This document shows, one piece after another, positions 26,083 through 34,236 of a stretch of DNA of 64,000 nt. How positions within the stretch are numbered: position 1 is the stretch's first letter; each line of letters starts with the position of its first letter. The DNA comes from Bacillota bacterium (GTDB lineage: Bacteria > Bacillota > Clostridia > Acetivibrionales > DTU013), in contig JAEZCO010000070.1 of the NCBI GenBank assembly GCA_023433505.1, positions 1-64,000 on the forward strand, read 5' to 3'. Made by a program: the position numbers and the translations under genes. Below the pieces are notes generated by a model, which did not search any database, was not told the DNA's origin, and saw nothing but the letters and a program-made list of their open reading frames with translations.

Positions 26083-26225
26083 GATCTATTGCCTCCTGTC
26101 GTATTCTTCGTATTTTTTACCCAGTGCTGCAGCGGAACAAGGATTCAGCCGCCGGTAGTGAGGCGCTGTTTACGGGAGGGTAAATAAAAATGCTTCGCTG
26201 CGGTGCCAATAAATATTCTTGTCAA

Positions 26226-26361
26226 CTTGTTTATAAAATATAATAAATATTTTTATAAACCTGTTTATAAAATATAATAAATATTTTTATAAACCTGTTT
26301 TTAAAATATAATAAATTATTTTTAGCAACTTGTTTAAAAAATATATTATAATATTTAAAAC
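26226..26361. repeat. Tandem array of four AT-rich palindromic units
   Basis: Units of 33-35 bp run at 26226-26260, 26261-26294, 26295-26328 and 26329-26361. Units 1 and 2 are nearly identical; 3 and 4 are diverged. Each unit is itself an inverted repeat: GTTTATAAAA at the left and TTTTTATAAAC at the right. The array ends about 20 bp before a TATAAT (26380-26385) that can serve the AAA+ ATPase gene. The rest of 26083-26439 holds no gene. Confidence 0.75.
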
Positions 26362-26439
26362 ATTTGTTTTTTATTCGCGTATAATTGAAAGAGGAACACA
26401 CCCGCAGAGACATTACAGCAGAACGGAGTTGGAGGAAAT

Positions 26440-28062
26440 ATGTGGTATAAGGACTTTTTAAATAAATATAAATCCGGGATTTCCCATGAATTCCTGTTTT
26501 ATTTCAATGTCCGGGACCTTGTGGACAATTACAGGCACATAGACCGGTATATTCATGAGGAGTTCATCAAACAAAGGGGCTTCGGCATCGTAGCGTTTTA
26601 TGATATTTCCCGCGGGCTTACGTTCCTGGATGCAGGCATGGAAAAGGAATTCAACATCATCACTTCCAATGAAGCCGTAAGCTTCATGAATTCGATGCCG
26701 TCCAAGCTTTTTCCCTTTATCGACAAGGCTTTGAAAAATACCAAAATGGTGCTTTTCATTGATCACGTAGAAAAGATTATCCCTTCCGGGGATATTTCCA
26801 GTATGTCCGTCGAAGAGCGCGTGGCCCTGATATGGATCTGTGAATGGTCCGTCAATGCCAGGATCTCCACCGTAGGAAGCGCAATTTTCATGCTGGCGGA
26901 CAATCTTGCGGATGTGAGCCGGGAGGTCCTGAAATCCTCCTTCCGGATCGAACCGGTGCTCGTGGAGCTGCCTGGCGAAAGTGACCGCAAAAGCTACATC
27001 GAACATCTGCTGAAAGACAACAACATCGCCTCGGATATCTCTATTGACGAATTCGCGAAGCTTTCGTCGGGCCTGAGCAAGAAGTCCATCAAGGATATCA
27101 AGCTGAAGGCGGAGGCGGAGGAAGTACCCATCAGCTTTGAGTTTATCAAGGATAAAAAGCACTCGGTGCTGCAAAAGGAATACGGAGACGTGCTTGAATT
27201 CATCTATCCCGAAATCGGCTTTGAAGATATCGGAGGGATGACCAGGGCCAAAAACTATTTGCTGAAGAATATCGTGCAGCCCATTAAAAAAGGGGATCTG
27301 AGGCGGGTCCCTATGGGGATATTGCTTTGCGGACCTTCAGGAACAGGAAAAACGCTTCTGGTAAACGCCCTTGCAAAGGCCAGCGGATTTAACTGCGTTA
27401 AGATCGATATGTCAAGGATTCTGGGTCAGTACGTAGGCGAAAGCGAGAAAAATTTTAAGAAATGTCTGCTGGGCGCCCAGTCACAGCAGCCGGTAATCGT
27501 TTTTGTCGATGAGATCGACACCGCCTTCCGGAGGGGTGAAAGCGGGGACAGCGGGGTAAGCAGGAATATATTCAGTGAATTTTTGCAATTTACTGGCAAT
27601 ACTAATAACCGGGGAAAGGTTATTTTCATCGCAGCCACCAACCGGCCCGATCTCCTTGATGCAGCCCTTAAACGGGCGGGAAGGTTTGACAAGAAAATAC
27701 CCATCCTGTTGCCTGAGCCGAACGAAAGAGCGGAAATATTCAGGATAATGCTTGGGAAATATGGGTTTGAGGCAGATATAACGGATTTCATGCCTTTTGC
27801 ACTCCAGACGGAAAATTATACCGGGGCTGAGATAGAAACCGTCGTAAGAAAAGCCTATGAGCTGGCAAATGAAGACGAATTTGAGGGCTCGGTCCTGACT
27901 TCGGCGATCCTGGACGAGGCTATTCAGAAATGCAGGCCCAGCACCCAGCAGGTGCAGTTTATGACTATGCTTGCCATCGAGGAGTGCGATGACAAGGATT
28001 TGCTTCCGGATAAATATAAGAATCTTCTGGACGACAACAATCTGTCTGCCGGAAGAGAGTAA
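26440..28062 (+). CDS. AAA+ ATPase, inactive D1 plus classic AAA D2 (Ycf46/Cdc48-like)
   Basis: 540 residues. The N-terminal part (1-220) looks like a degenerate AAA domain: it keeps a Walker-B-like VLFIDHVEKI (104-113) but has no Walker A. The C-terminal domain is complete: Walker A GPSGTGKT (298-305), pore-loop region YVGESEKN (331-338), Walker B VIVFVDEID (352-360), sensor/SRH AATNRPDLLDAALKRAGRFD (398-417) and a small helical lid. The SRH puts it in the classic AAA clade (Cdc48, Vps4, FtsH, Ycf46), and no protease domain is fused. GGAGG precedes the ATG. The next gene is PspA, about 116 bp on. Confidence 0.87.
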   Translation: MWYKDFLNKYKSGISHEFLFYFNVRDLVDNYRHIDRYIHEEFIKQRGFGIVAFYDISRGLTFLDAGMEKEFNIITSNEAVSFMNSMPSKLFPFIDKALKNTKMVLFIDHVEKIIPSGDISSMSVEERVALIWICEWSVNARISTVGSAIFMLADNLADVSREVLKSSFRIEPVLVELPGESDRKSYIEHLLKDNNIASDISIDEFAKLSSGLSKKSIKDIKLKAEAEEVPISFEFIKDKKHSVLQKEYGDVLEFIYPEIGFEDIGGMTRAKNYLLKNIVQPIKKGDLRRVPMGILLCGPSGTGKTLLVNALAKASGFNCVKIDMSRILGQYVGESEKNFKKCLLGAQSQQPVIVFVDEIDTAFRRGESGDSGVSRNIFSEFLQFTGNTNNRGKVIFIAATNRPDLLDAALKRAGRFDKKIPILLPEPNERAEIFRIMLGKYGFEADITDFMPFALQTENYTGAEIETVVRKAYELANEDEFEGSVLTSAILDEAIQKCRPSTQQVQFMTMLAIEECDDKDLLPDKYKNLLDDNNLSAGRE

Positions 28063-28178
28063 TAAAGCTTTACAATGGCAATGATTTATTATAAATTATT
28101 CTTATAAATGCAAGATAAATACGAATATTTTTGCATTATATTATATATAACCAAATATTATGCGGGGAGGCTGTTATA

Positions 28179-28907
28179 ATGGGATTATTCAGTAGATTGG
28201 GCGCTTTGATTAGAGGTTTTTTCGGGCTCTTTGTCGGGGATATGGAAGAAAGAAATCCGGAGCTGCTTTTTGAAGACATAAAGCTTCAGATTGATAGAGC
28301 CAGGAAGGAAGCGGAGCAGCAGATACTTGAAATACAGACCAACGCCGAAATGATAAAAATTGAAATGAAAAATGCGGAGAAGAACCTGAATGCAGTGAAG
28401 GCAAGGACTGAAGCCGCTCAGAAACAGGGAGACAAGGATATTCTCATAGAGCTCCTGATGCAGGAGGAAGAATATCAGGCCACCTATGAAACCCATAAGG
28501 CGACGTATGATACGGCCATGGCTGAAGTGGCGCGTATCAGGGAGGATTACAAGATCTTCGAGTCTGAGATGAGCGCCAAGCTCAATGAGCTGAAAACCCT
28601 GAAGTCCCAGGCTAAAATGGCCCAGCTCCGCGAAAATATCAATTCTGTCAATGCCAAATACACCTCTAAAAACAATACGGTCGGGAGTGTAAATGAAAGC
28701 ATGGACAGGGCAAGAGAACTGGTAAACAAGAAGACTGCCAGGGCAAATGCCGTAGAATCGCTGGGGGATACCAACATGGAGCTTAAGCTCAAAAGGCTTG
28801 ACATGAGCTCGGCAAGAGACAGGGCCCGGGCCAGAGCCGAAGCTATGCTGGGCGGCGAGCAGGGCTTTGAGGTCAAGGAAAAGATTGAAAATAAGGCATC
28901 GAATTAA
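28179..28907 (+). CDS. pspA: PspA/IM30 (Vipp1) family membrane-stress protein
   Basis: 242 residues. The N-terminal amphipathic helix (MGLFSRLGALIRGFFGLFV) binds membranes, followed by the long antiparallel coiled coil (about 25-215) of the PspA/Vipp1/ESCRT-III superfamily. The C-terminus is short and charged. Such proteins polymerise into rings and rods that stabilise or remodel membranes. ATG 28179 has GGGGAGG at 28164-28170. No PspB, PspC or sigma-54 PspF is nearby; instead an AAA+ ATPase precedes it and a membrane coiled-coil protein follows. A palindromic element begins right after the stop. Confidence 0.9.
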   Translation: MGLFSRLGALIRGFFGLFVGDMEERNPELLFEDIKLQIDRARKEAEQQILEIQTNAEMIKIEMKNAEKNLNAVKARTEAAQKQGDKDILIELLMQEEEYQATYETHKATYDTAMAEVARIREDYKIFESEMSAKLNELKTLKSQAKMAQLRENINSVNAKYTSKNNTVGSVNESMDRARELVNKKTARANAVESLGDTNMELKLKRLDMSSARDRARARAEAMLGGEQGFEVKEKIENKASN

Positions 28908-29048
28908 GTACTGGTGCAAATATAACTTCCCGTATAGGTTATGAAAACGCAGTCCGTAGTGGCCGGGGCTGGTCACAAATGCGGGGCATTTGCTGCTCGC
29001 CTCTGCAACCTACATTTTCAGAAAAACGGGAAGTAATATTTGCAGTAC
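28908..29048. repeat. Palindromic mini-element, copy 2
   Basis: The left end GTACTGGTGCAAATATAACT and right end AAGTAATATTTGCAGTAC are inverted repeats, about 141 bp apart end to end. The block TTTTCAGAAAAACGGGAAGTA is shared with 11480-11504. It starts immediately after the pspA stop. Confidence 0.65.
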
Positions 29049-29084
29049 TCCTAAGTAAGCAAGTAAGATAGGTGGAATGATTGG

Positions 29085-29900
29085 ATGAAATCCAGACTGA
29101 TTTTAAAGGCAGTGTTCAAACTTAGAAATATAGGTTTTTTGCTGTTGCTGTTGGCGGCAGCGGCAATTCTCAGCGACCCCAGCGCCTTGACGGTATTGGG
29201 GAACGGTATTCCCGTTGTGCCTGATATCGTAGCATTTCCGGCAGCTTTTGCCGTGTATGCGGCTTTTGTGATTCAGACGCTGAATAGTAAGAACTTTCAT
29301 GAGGACTTCAACAAGAAGGAAAAGGTAAGACACATACAGGATTTGAATTATTCCAGCCTAAAGCTATCCAACGAAGCAAAGCGCAATACCAATTCCACCT
29401 ATTTGCAGAAGTTGAAAAAGGTCATGGAGGATAAAAACGATATCGTTGAGTCTTATTTCAGGGGAGAGCGGGGATTCCTGAAGGAAAGAATCACAGAGCA
29501 GACCCTGAACCTGGTGGTTTCCTATCTGAAGCTTTTGAACAACTTCTGCATACGCAGCCGCGAATTAAGCTCGGTGGATGTGAGCGCCGTTGCCAACAGA
29601 ATCAATACAAATACGAGAAAGCTGGGTTTTACCAAGGATATCCACATGCTGGATGACATCAGCAAAATCATTGAAATGGATGAAAAGCTCATCAACAGGC
29701 TGAAGGATGAAAAAAAGGAGCTTGAACGCATCAGTGCCAAGCTGGATTATATGGAAAGCACGGTGAATATGTTCAAGCATCAGGCGCTGTCCAGTGTGGA
29801 ATCGGAAGAGATGCTGGAAAAGCTGGAGACGGCTGTAAATGAGGCGGAAGCTCTGGATAATGTCCTTGAAGACAGGCGTAAAAACAAGCAGAGGCTTTGA
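29085..29900 (+). CDS. Membrane-anchored coiled-coil protein of unknown function
   Basis: 271 residues. A basic N-tail precedes two hydrophobic segments (about 14-32 and 44-66) joined by a short loop. The rest (75-271) is a highly charged helical region with strong coiled-coil character (KLSNEAKRNTNSTYL, DEKLINRLKDEKKELERIS). I do not recognise the family. A GGTGGA site precedes ATG 29085. Because it follows the AAA+ ATPase and PspA in the same orientation, it is a candidate membrane receptor or partner of PspA; this is inference from position only. Confidence 0.7.
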   Translation: MKSRLILKAVFKLRNIGFLLLLLAAAAILSDPSALTVLGNGIPVVPDIVAFPAAFAVYAAFVIQTLNSKNFHEDFNKKEKVRHIQDLNYSSLKLSNEAKRNTNSTYLQKLKKVMEDKNDIVESYFRGERGFLKERITEQTLNLVVSYLKLLNNFCIRSRELSSVDVSAVANRINTNTRKLGFTKDIHMLDDISKIIEMDEKLINRLKDEKKELERISAKLDYMESTVNMFKHQALSSVESEEMLEKLETAVNEAEALDNVLEDRRKNKQRL

Positions 29901-29913
29901 GTGCTAGAAATGA

Positions 29914-29984
29914 TATGGGGACGGGATGCGGCCAGGCTTTTGGAAATTGACGGCCGCCCCGTCCCTTCGTCGTTCCCCCCATGG
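29914..29984. repeat. GGGGACGGG-type inverted repeat
   Basis: ATGGGGACGGG...GCGGCC pairs with GGCCGCCCCGTCCC, and the outer ATGGGG pairs with CCCCAT. It lies between the coiled-coil gene and the FapA gene and could act as a terminator-like hairpin. Confidence 0.5.
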
Positions 29985-30069
29985 ATTTTATTGCAAAAAA
30001 AGGATTAAGTGAACTTTTGTCGAATAATACCTTGTTGAAAATAATAATGCTATGATTTCGGGAGAAAAA

Positions 30070-31659
30070 ATGCAGCCTAACATTGTATTTAAATCCGAGT
30101 TCATTTCAATATCCATCCGGGGAGACGGATTTTATATCGAGTCCCACAGGAAGGGCATGACGCTGGAGCAGTTTAACAGACTGATTTCCGACCATCCTGA
30201 AATAAGGATCACCAGCATAATGGCTGTAAGAAATGCGCTCGTAAATGCACCCAGGGCTCCTGAAAAGTTTGGCGAGGCAAAGGAACGCATTATTATCGAC
30301 ATAACCGAAGACGAATTGAAAGCATATCTGACCCTCTGCGTCGAGAATGAAGAGCTGACTGGCGCGAGTAAAGCCAATTTGTTTAAGGAAATTATGAGAA
30401 AATTAAATGAAAAAGGCATTTCTTTCGGGATAAAGAACAGCGTTCTTCTGGGCAACCTTGAAAACAACAAGCAGATACTTGTGGCAGAAGGCATTGCCCC
30501 TATGGACGGCACGGATTCCGAGGTTAAACTGTATGAGATGAATGATGCAAAGCCTGAGGTGAAAGAGGACGGTAACGTAGATCACTATGAGCTGAACCTG
30601 ATAAACAGGGTTAATGCAGGCGATTGGCTGGGTGAAAGGACAGACCCGAGGGAGGGCAGCCCGGGAAGGACTGTCAAGGGAAGTACTATTTTGCCTGCCA
30701 GGGGGAATCTGCTGCCGCTGTTCTATGACAGAAACACCGTAAAGGAAGTATACGCCGATGGAAAAACCACGCTATATGCCCGTATTAACGGCGCCGTCCA
30801 CTATGACGGCGAAAGGATAGGCGTATCAAACCATCTTGAGATAACCAGCAATGTGGACTTCAAGACCGGCAACATCGAATTTGACGGCTTTCTTACCGTA
30901 AAAGGCTCCATAGAGGACAGCTTCTCGGTGGAGGCCAGCAGGGACATCGAGATCCTTGGCGATTTCGGACTTGGCAGTGTAAAGGGAATTGAAAGCAAGG
31001 AAGGCAGTATTTATATAAAGGGCGGTATTGCAGGCAAGAACAAGGCGGTTATCCGCAGCCGGAAAAATATTTATACAAAATTCGTTTCCGACACCACGAT
31101 TCTGTGTGAAGGAAGCGTTCACATCGGTTTTTATTGCCTGAACAGCACCATAAAAGCCAAGGAAGTCATCCTGGATTCTCCCAGAAGCCAGATCATCGGC
31201 GGCAATATTGAGGCGGACATAAGGGTAGCGGCGTCTATCATCGGGTCCTCCAGCGAAAAGCGGACGACGGTTGTCGTAAACGGCTTCAACCGGAAAGTGT
31301 TGAAAGGCAATTTGATTAAGCTTACGGAATTAATCGAATCGACAAAAGCAGACCTGGTCAAGGCCAAGCAGGAGGTGGCGGTTTATACAAACACTTCGGG
31401 GCTTTCCAGGGAGCAGATGATGACCTTTGAGCGGATTAAAGAAAATTATTTTGAGATCAGAGATCAGTTGAAACTGCTGGAGGAAGAGAGGAAGACTCTG
31501 ACCGGCTATTTGAAGACTGCGGGAGAAGGAGAAATTTCCGTATGGAAAAAGATCTACCCCAATACAATGCTTGAAATTAAGGGGACCATAAAAGAAATAA
31601 GCAGGCCGCTGCTGGGGACCAAATTCTATGCACAGGACGGTCAAGTAAAGGAAATGTAG
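30070..31659 (+). CDS. FapA-like (DUF342) polymerising beta-helix protein
   Basis: 529 residues. The N-terminal alpha/beta region (about 1-150) precedes the FapA/DUF342 domain (about 170-400): SPGRTVKGSTILPARG, repeated VKGSIEDSF, IEILGDFG and NIYTKFVSD turns typical of a right-handed beta-helix. A coiled coil follows (about 415-480) and then a short beta end. FapA proteins polymerise; the flagellar name is historical. No flagellar genes are near. ATG 30070 with GGGAG five bases upstream is preferred over ATG 30052. It probably forms a unit with the GAF gene. Confidence 0.8.
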   Translation: MQPNIVFKSEFISISIRGDGFYIESHRKGMTLEQFNRLISDHPEIRITSIMAVRNALVNAPRAPEKFGEAKERIIIDITEDELKAYLTLCVENEELTGASKANLFKEIMRKLNEKGISFGIKNSVLLGNLENNKQILVAEGIAPMDGTDSEVKLYEMNDAKPEVKEDGNVDHYELNLINRVNAGDWLGERTDPREGSPGRTVKGSTILPARGNLLPLFYDRNTVKEVYADGKTTLYARINGAVHYDGERIGVSNHLEITSNVDFKTGNIEFDGFLTVKGSIEDSFSVEASRDIEILGDFGLGSVKGIESKEGSIYIKGGIAGKNKAVIRSRKNIYTKFVSDTTILCEGSVHIGFYCLNSTIKAKEVILDSPRSQIIGGNIEADIRVAASIIGSSSEKRTTVVVNGFNRKVLKGNLIKLTELIESTKADLVKAKQEVAVYTNTSGLSREQMMTFERIKENYFEIRDQLKLLEEERKTLTGYLKTAGEGEISVWKKIYPNTMLEIKGTIKEISRPLLGTKFYAQDGQVKEM

Positions 31660-31775
31660 CATAAATTAGCACAGCGGGACGGATATCGGTTCACCGGCTT
31701 TCAGGGGCTTCCCGGAAGGATGGACGGAAGGTTCGGTTAGAAATCAATTGCAAACGAAGATAAGGGGTAATTGCC

Positions 31776-33722
31776 ATGGATAACAATTCGATTTACAATT
31801 CAATTATTGAGAAGGTTGAACAGCAGAAAAAAGACAGTAAGCTTTCAACAAACCTTTACAGGTATTCCGGGCTTATCCAGGCCATCGAATTCTTCTCGCA
31901 AAAGCTTACCCTTGAACAGATTGTCGATGCGGCCTTTGATTTTATCAATGAAATTCTGACACTGGAAAAATCAGCGGTATTCATCGTCACCGGTGACCAA
32001 TACGAATTAAAAAAATCCAAGGGCTACAGCCGCGGCATGAAGGTATCGGCAGATATTTCAAATTTGCACAGCCTTGCCAGAATGCACGGGGCCATTCTTC
32101 ACGCCCGGGCCAGTCTGGAGAAATACTTTGAGCCGGCTACCCTGGATGTATACGGCATAACCGCAGTAACCCCGTTAATTATTGACGGCAGGCTGTTTGC
32201 ATTTATTCTGATGTCCCGCAAAACCGCCGGGGAGATGAACGATGACGATTACATCATCTCAGGGGCCTTGATGAGGCTTATAAACAATGCGCTGGATAAT
32301 TTCAAGAGGTATGAGGACCTGCAGAAGAGCAACCGGGAGCTGGATGAAAAAATCTTCAACCTTTTTGCCATCAATCAGTCATCCAAGGTTTTATTAAGCC
32401 AGCTGGAGCTTGAGGCGCTTTACAAGCTTTCGGCGGACGTGTTTTCAGAGCTGACCCAGAGCTCCGCTACGGGGTTTGTGCTGTATGATGAGAAAACAGG
32501 GAAATATGTTTTGAAAGCATATAAGGATGTGCTGTTTAAAAAGCCTGCGGCAAAAATCTCCTTGGCCTTCAATGAGAATGCTCCTTTGGATTTAAACAGA
32601 ATTATTATTGACCTGTCCAGGGAAGAGGACAGAAATTACTTTGACAGTATCTTCAACGGTGGAACCGAAGCTGTCGGGCCGATTAACGCTGTCTATACCG
32701 TACTGCTGATTAAGAACGGCAAAGTAATCGGCTTTGTTGCCCTGGGCAGGACCATAACGGGCACCCGCCATAATGCCAGTGTTTTCGAGCTTATCGAAAG
32801 TCTGGCTTCGGCAACCTATATCGCAATCTCCAACGCCCAATATTTCAAACAGGTTAACGACCAGAAAAGACTGCTGGACGGTAAGCTTAAAAAGCTGGTT
32901 TCACTCAACCGGCTGGTAAAAAATATCAATAGCGCTTTAAAGGTTGAAACGCTCCTGGAGCTTACCATGAAAACCCTTGAGGTTTCTTTTGATGTGAAGT
33001 CGGGCTTGATTGCGCTTTATGATTCTCATAAAAACCTGTTCCATATAAAGAATGCACTGAATTGCAATACAGGCAGCAGTACTGTAGAGCCAACCAAGAA
33101 CTGGAACAGGCTTTTTAAAGGAAGAAGCATCATATGCTGCGGGAAAGACCAGACAGCCAGGTACTTTGAAAGGGATTTGCCGGAGCACTTAAGTGCGGCA
33201 GACAATGCGGTGATGGTGCCTGTTTATATTGAAAGAGTCGGGATTGAGCTTCTGGGCGTCATCATGATTTTTGAATACGCAAGGACTTCCATCAAGGATG
33301 AGGAGAATTTGTTGATCGTGGAGACCATTGCGAATCATATTGCTCCTGCGATGAGCAATCTTATCACCATAGAGGAACAAAAGAGATTCCTGCTGCCAAA
33401 TTATATAGAATTATTCAAAAGTGACCTAAAAGCCGAAGTAGCCAATGCACTGGAGTTTTCAGGCAGTCTTGAAGTGGCCAGAATCGATATTGTCAAGGAC
33501 TTCACCTTCAAGAGCGACGGCCTTCTGGATAAGCTTAAGTCCACCTATAAGAAGGTCTATCCCTTTAGCGGAAATACGATTTTTATTATTCCCGGGATAA
33601 ACGAAAAAATCAGTGATGGAAGCCTGCACCGGCTGATAGGCAAGGAACACAACGTACACTTCCGGTATTACAATCTGGGCGTTGATTTCCATCATTACCA
33701 GGATTTTTTCAAGCTGTTTTAA
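31776..33722 (+). CDS. Multi-GAF sensor protein without a recognised output domain
   Basis: 648 residues, soluble. Three GAF-like modules cover about 35-180, 200-355 and 375-535 (LEQIVDAAFDFINEILTLEKSAVFI; LEALYKLSADVFSELTQSSATGFV; VETLLELTMKTLEVSFDVKSGLIAL). They are joined by helical linkers. The last 110 residues are a degenerate alpha/beta domain (EVARIDIVKDF...GNTIFIIP) with no GGDEF, EAL, HATPase or HTH motif seen. It could act by protein contact. Its place after the FapA-like gene suggests that they work together. AAGGGG precedes the ATG. Confidence 0.78.
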   Translation: MDNNSIYNSIIEKVEQQKKDSKLSTNLYRYSGLIQAIEFFSQKLTLEQIVDAAFDFINEILTLEKSAVFIVTGDQYELKKSKGYSRGMKVSADISNLHSLARMHGAILHARASLEKYFEPATLDVYGITAVTPLIIDGRLFAFILMSRKTAGEMNDDDYIISGALMRLINNALDNFKRYEDLQKSNRELDEKIFNLFAINQSSKVLLSQLELEALYKLSADVFSELTQSSATGFVLYDEKTGKYVLKAYKDVLFKKPAAKISLAFNENAPLDLNRIIIDLSREEDRNYFDSIFNGGTEAVGPINAVYTVLLIKNGKVIGFVALGRTITGTRHNASVFELIESLASATYIAISNAQYFKQVNDQKRLLDGKLKKLVSLNRLVKNINSALKVETLLELTMKTLEVSFDVKSGLIALYDSHKNLFHIKNALNCNTGSSTVEPTKNWNRLFKGRSIICCGKDQTARYFERDLPEHLSAADNAVMVPVYIERVGIELLGVIMIFEYARTSIKDEENLLIVETIANHIAPAMSNLITIEEQKRFLLPNYIELFKSDLKAEVANALEFSGSLEVARIDIVKDFTFKSDGLLDKLKSTYKKVYPFSGNTIFIIPGINEKISDGSLHRLIGKEHNVHFRYYNLGVDFHHYQDFFKLF

Positions 33723-33756
33723 TATTTTTCACGGCACGGGTTTGAGAGGTAGAACA

Positions 33757-34137
33757 ATGGCGGTACTATGCGGAGTAGATATAGTGGAAATAGACAGGAT
33801 CAGGCATTCCTTTGATACCAGCGGGGAAAGCTTCAGAAACAGAGTGTTCACTGAAAATGAAATAAATTATTGTGAAGGCAAAAAAGTAGTGAAATATGAG
33901 AGCTATGCCGCAAGGTTTGCCGCCAAGGAAGCCGTTTCGAAAGCCTTTGGAACCGGCATCAGCAAAGGCATTAAATGGAGGGATATCGAGATACTCAACG
34001 ATCCCCAGGGCAAGCCTTATGTCGTACTGTCCGAAAAGGCCCGGGAGCTCTATGAGGAAATGAACGCAAAAGGGCTTTCCTTGAGCTTGTCCCATTGCAA
34101 AAGCTATGCGGTTGCATATGCGGTTATCGAGGTTTAG
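33757..34137 (+). CDS. acpS: Holo-[acyl-carrier-protein] synthase
   Basis: 126 residues. AcpS transfers phosphopantetheine from CoA to the acyl carrier protein. Seen: GVDIVEIDRI (Mg-binding Asp), VFTENEINYC and RFAAKEAVSKAFGTG with the catalytic Glu/Lys. Length fits AcpS. ATG 33757 has GAGAGGT upstream; the ORF extends earlier, but that part overlaps the GAF gene's end. Confidence 0.93.
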   Translation: MAVLCGVDIVEIDRIRHSFDTSGESFRNRVFTENEINYCEGKKVVKYESYAARFAAKEAVSKAFGTGISKGIKWRDIEILNDPQGKPYVVLSEKARELYEEMNAKGLSLSLSHCKSYAVAYAVIEV

Positions 34138-34142
34138 AAGTA

Positions 34143-34205
34143 AGAACCTGTTTAGTATCTGGGAGTGCCTGAAGATCAGGTGCAAACGATGTTAAACAGG
34201 TTCTA
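34143..34205. repeat. Hairpin between acpS and the SbcD-like gene
   Basis: AGAACCTGTTTA at 34143 pairs with TAAACAGGTTCT ending near 34205. A second stem, TGCCTGA/TCAGGTGCA, is nested inside. No T-run follows, so it is more likely a processing or repeat hairpin than a terminator. Confidence 0.55.
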
Positions 34206-34236
34206 AGGGGAGGTCGTTGGTATAAAAAGCGTTAAA

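Noticed and set aside
26226..26361. CRISPR-like array
   Set aside because: The units are contiguous with no spacers and no cas genes are near.
26231..26413. 60-codon minus-strand frame
   Set aside because: It is only the translation of the AT-rich tandem palindromes.
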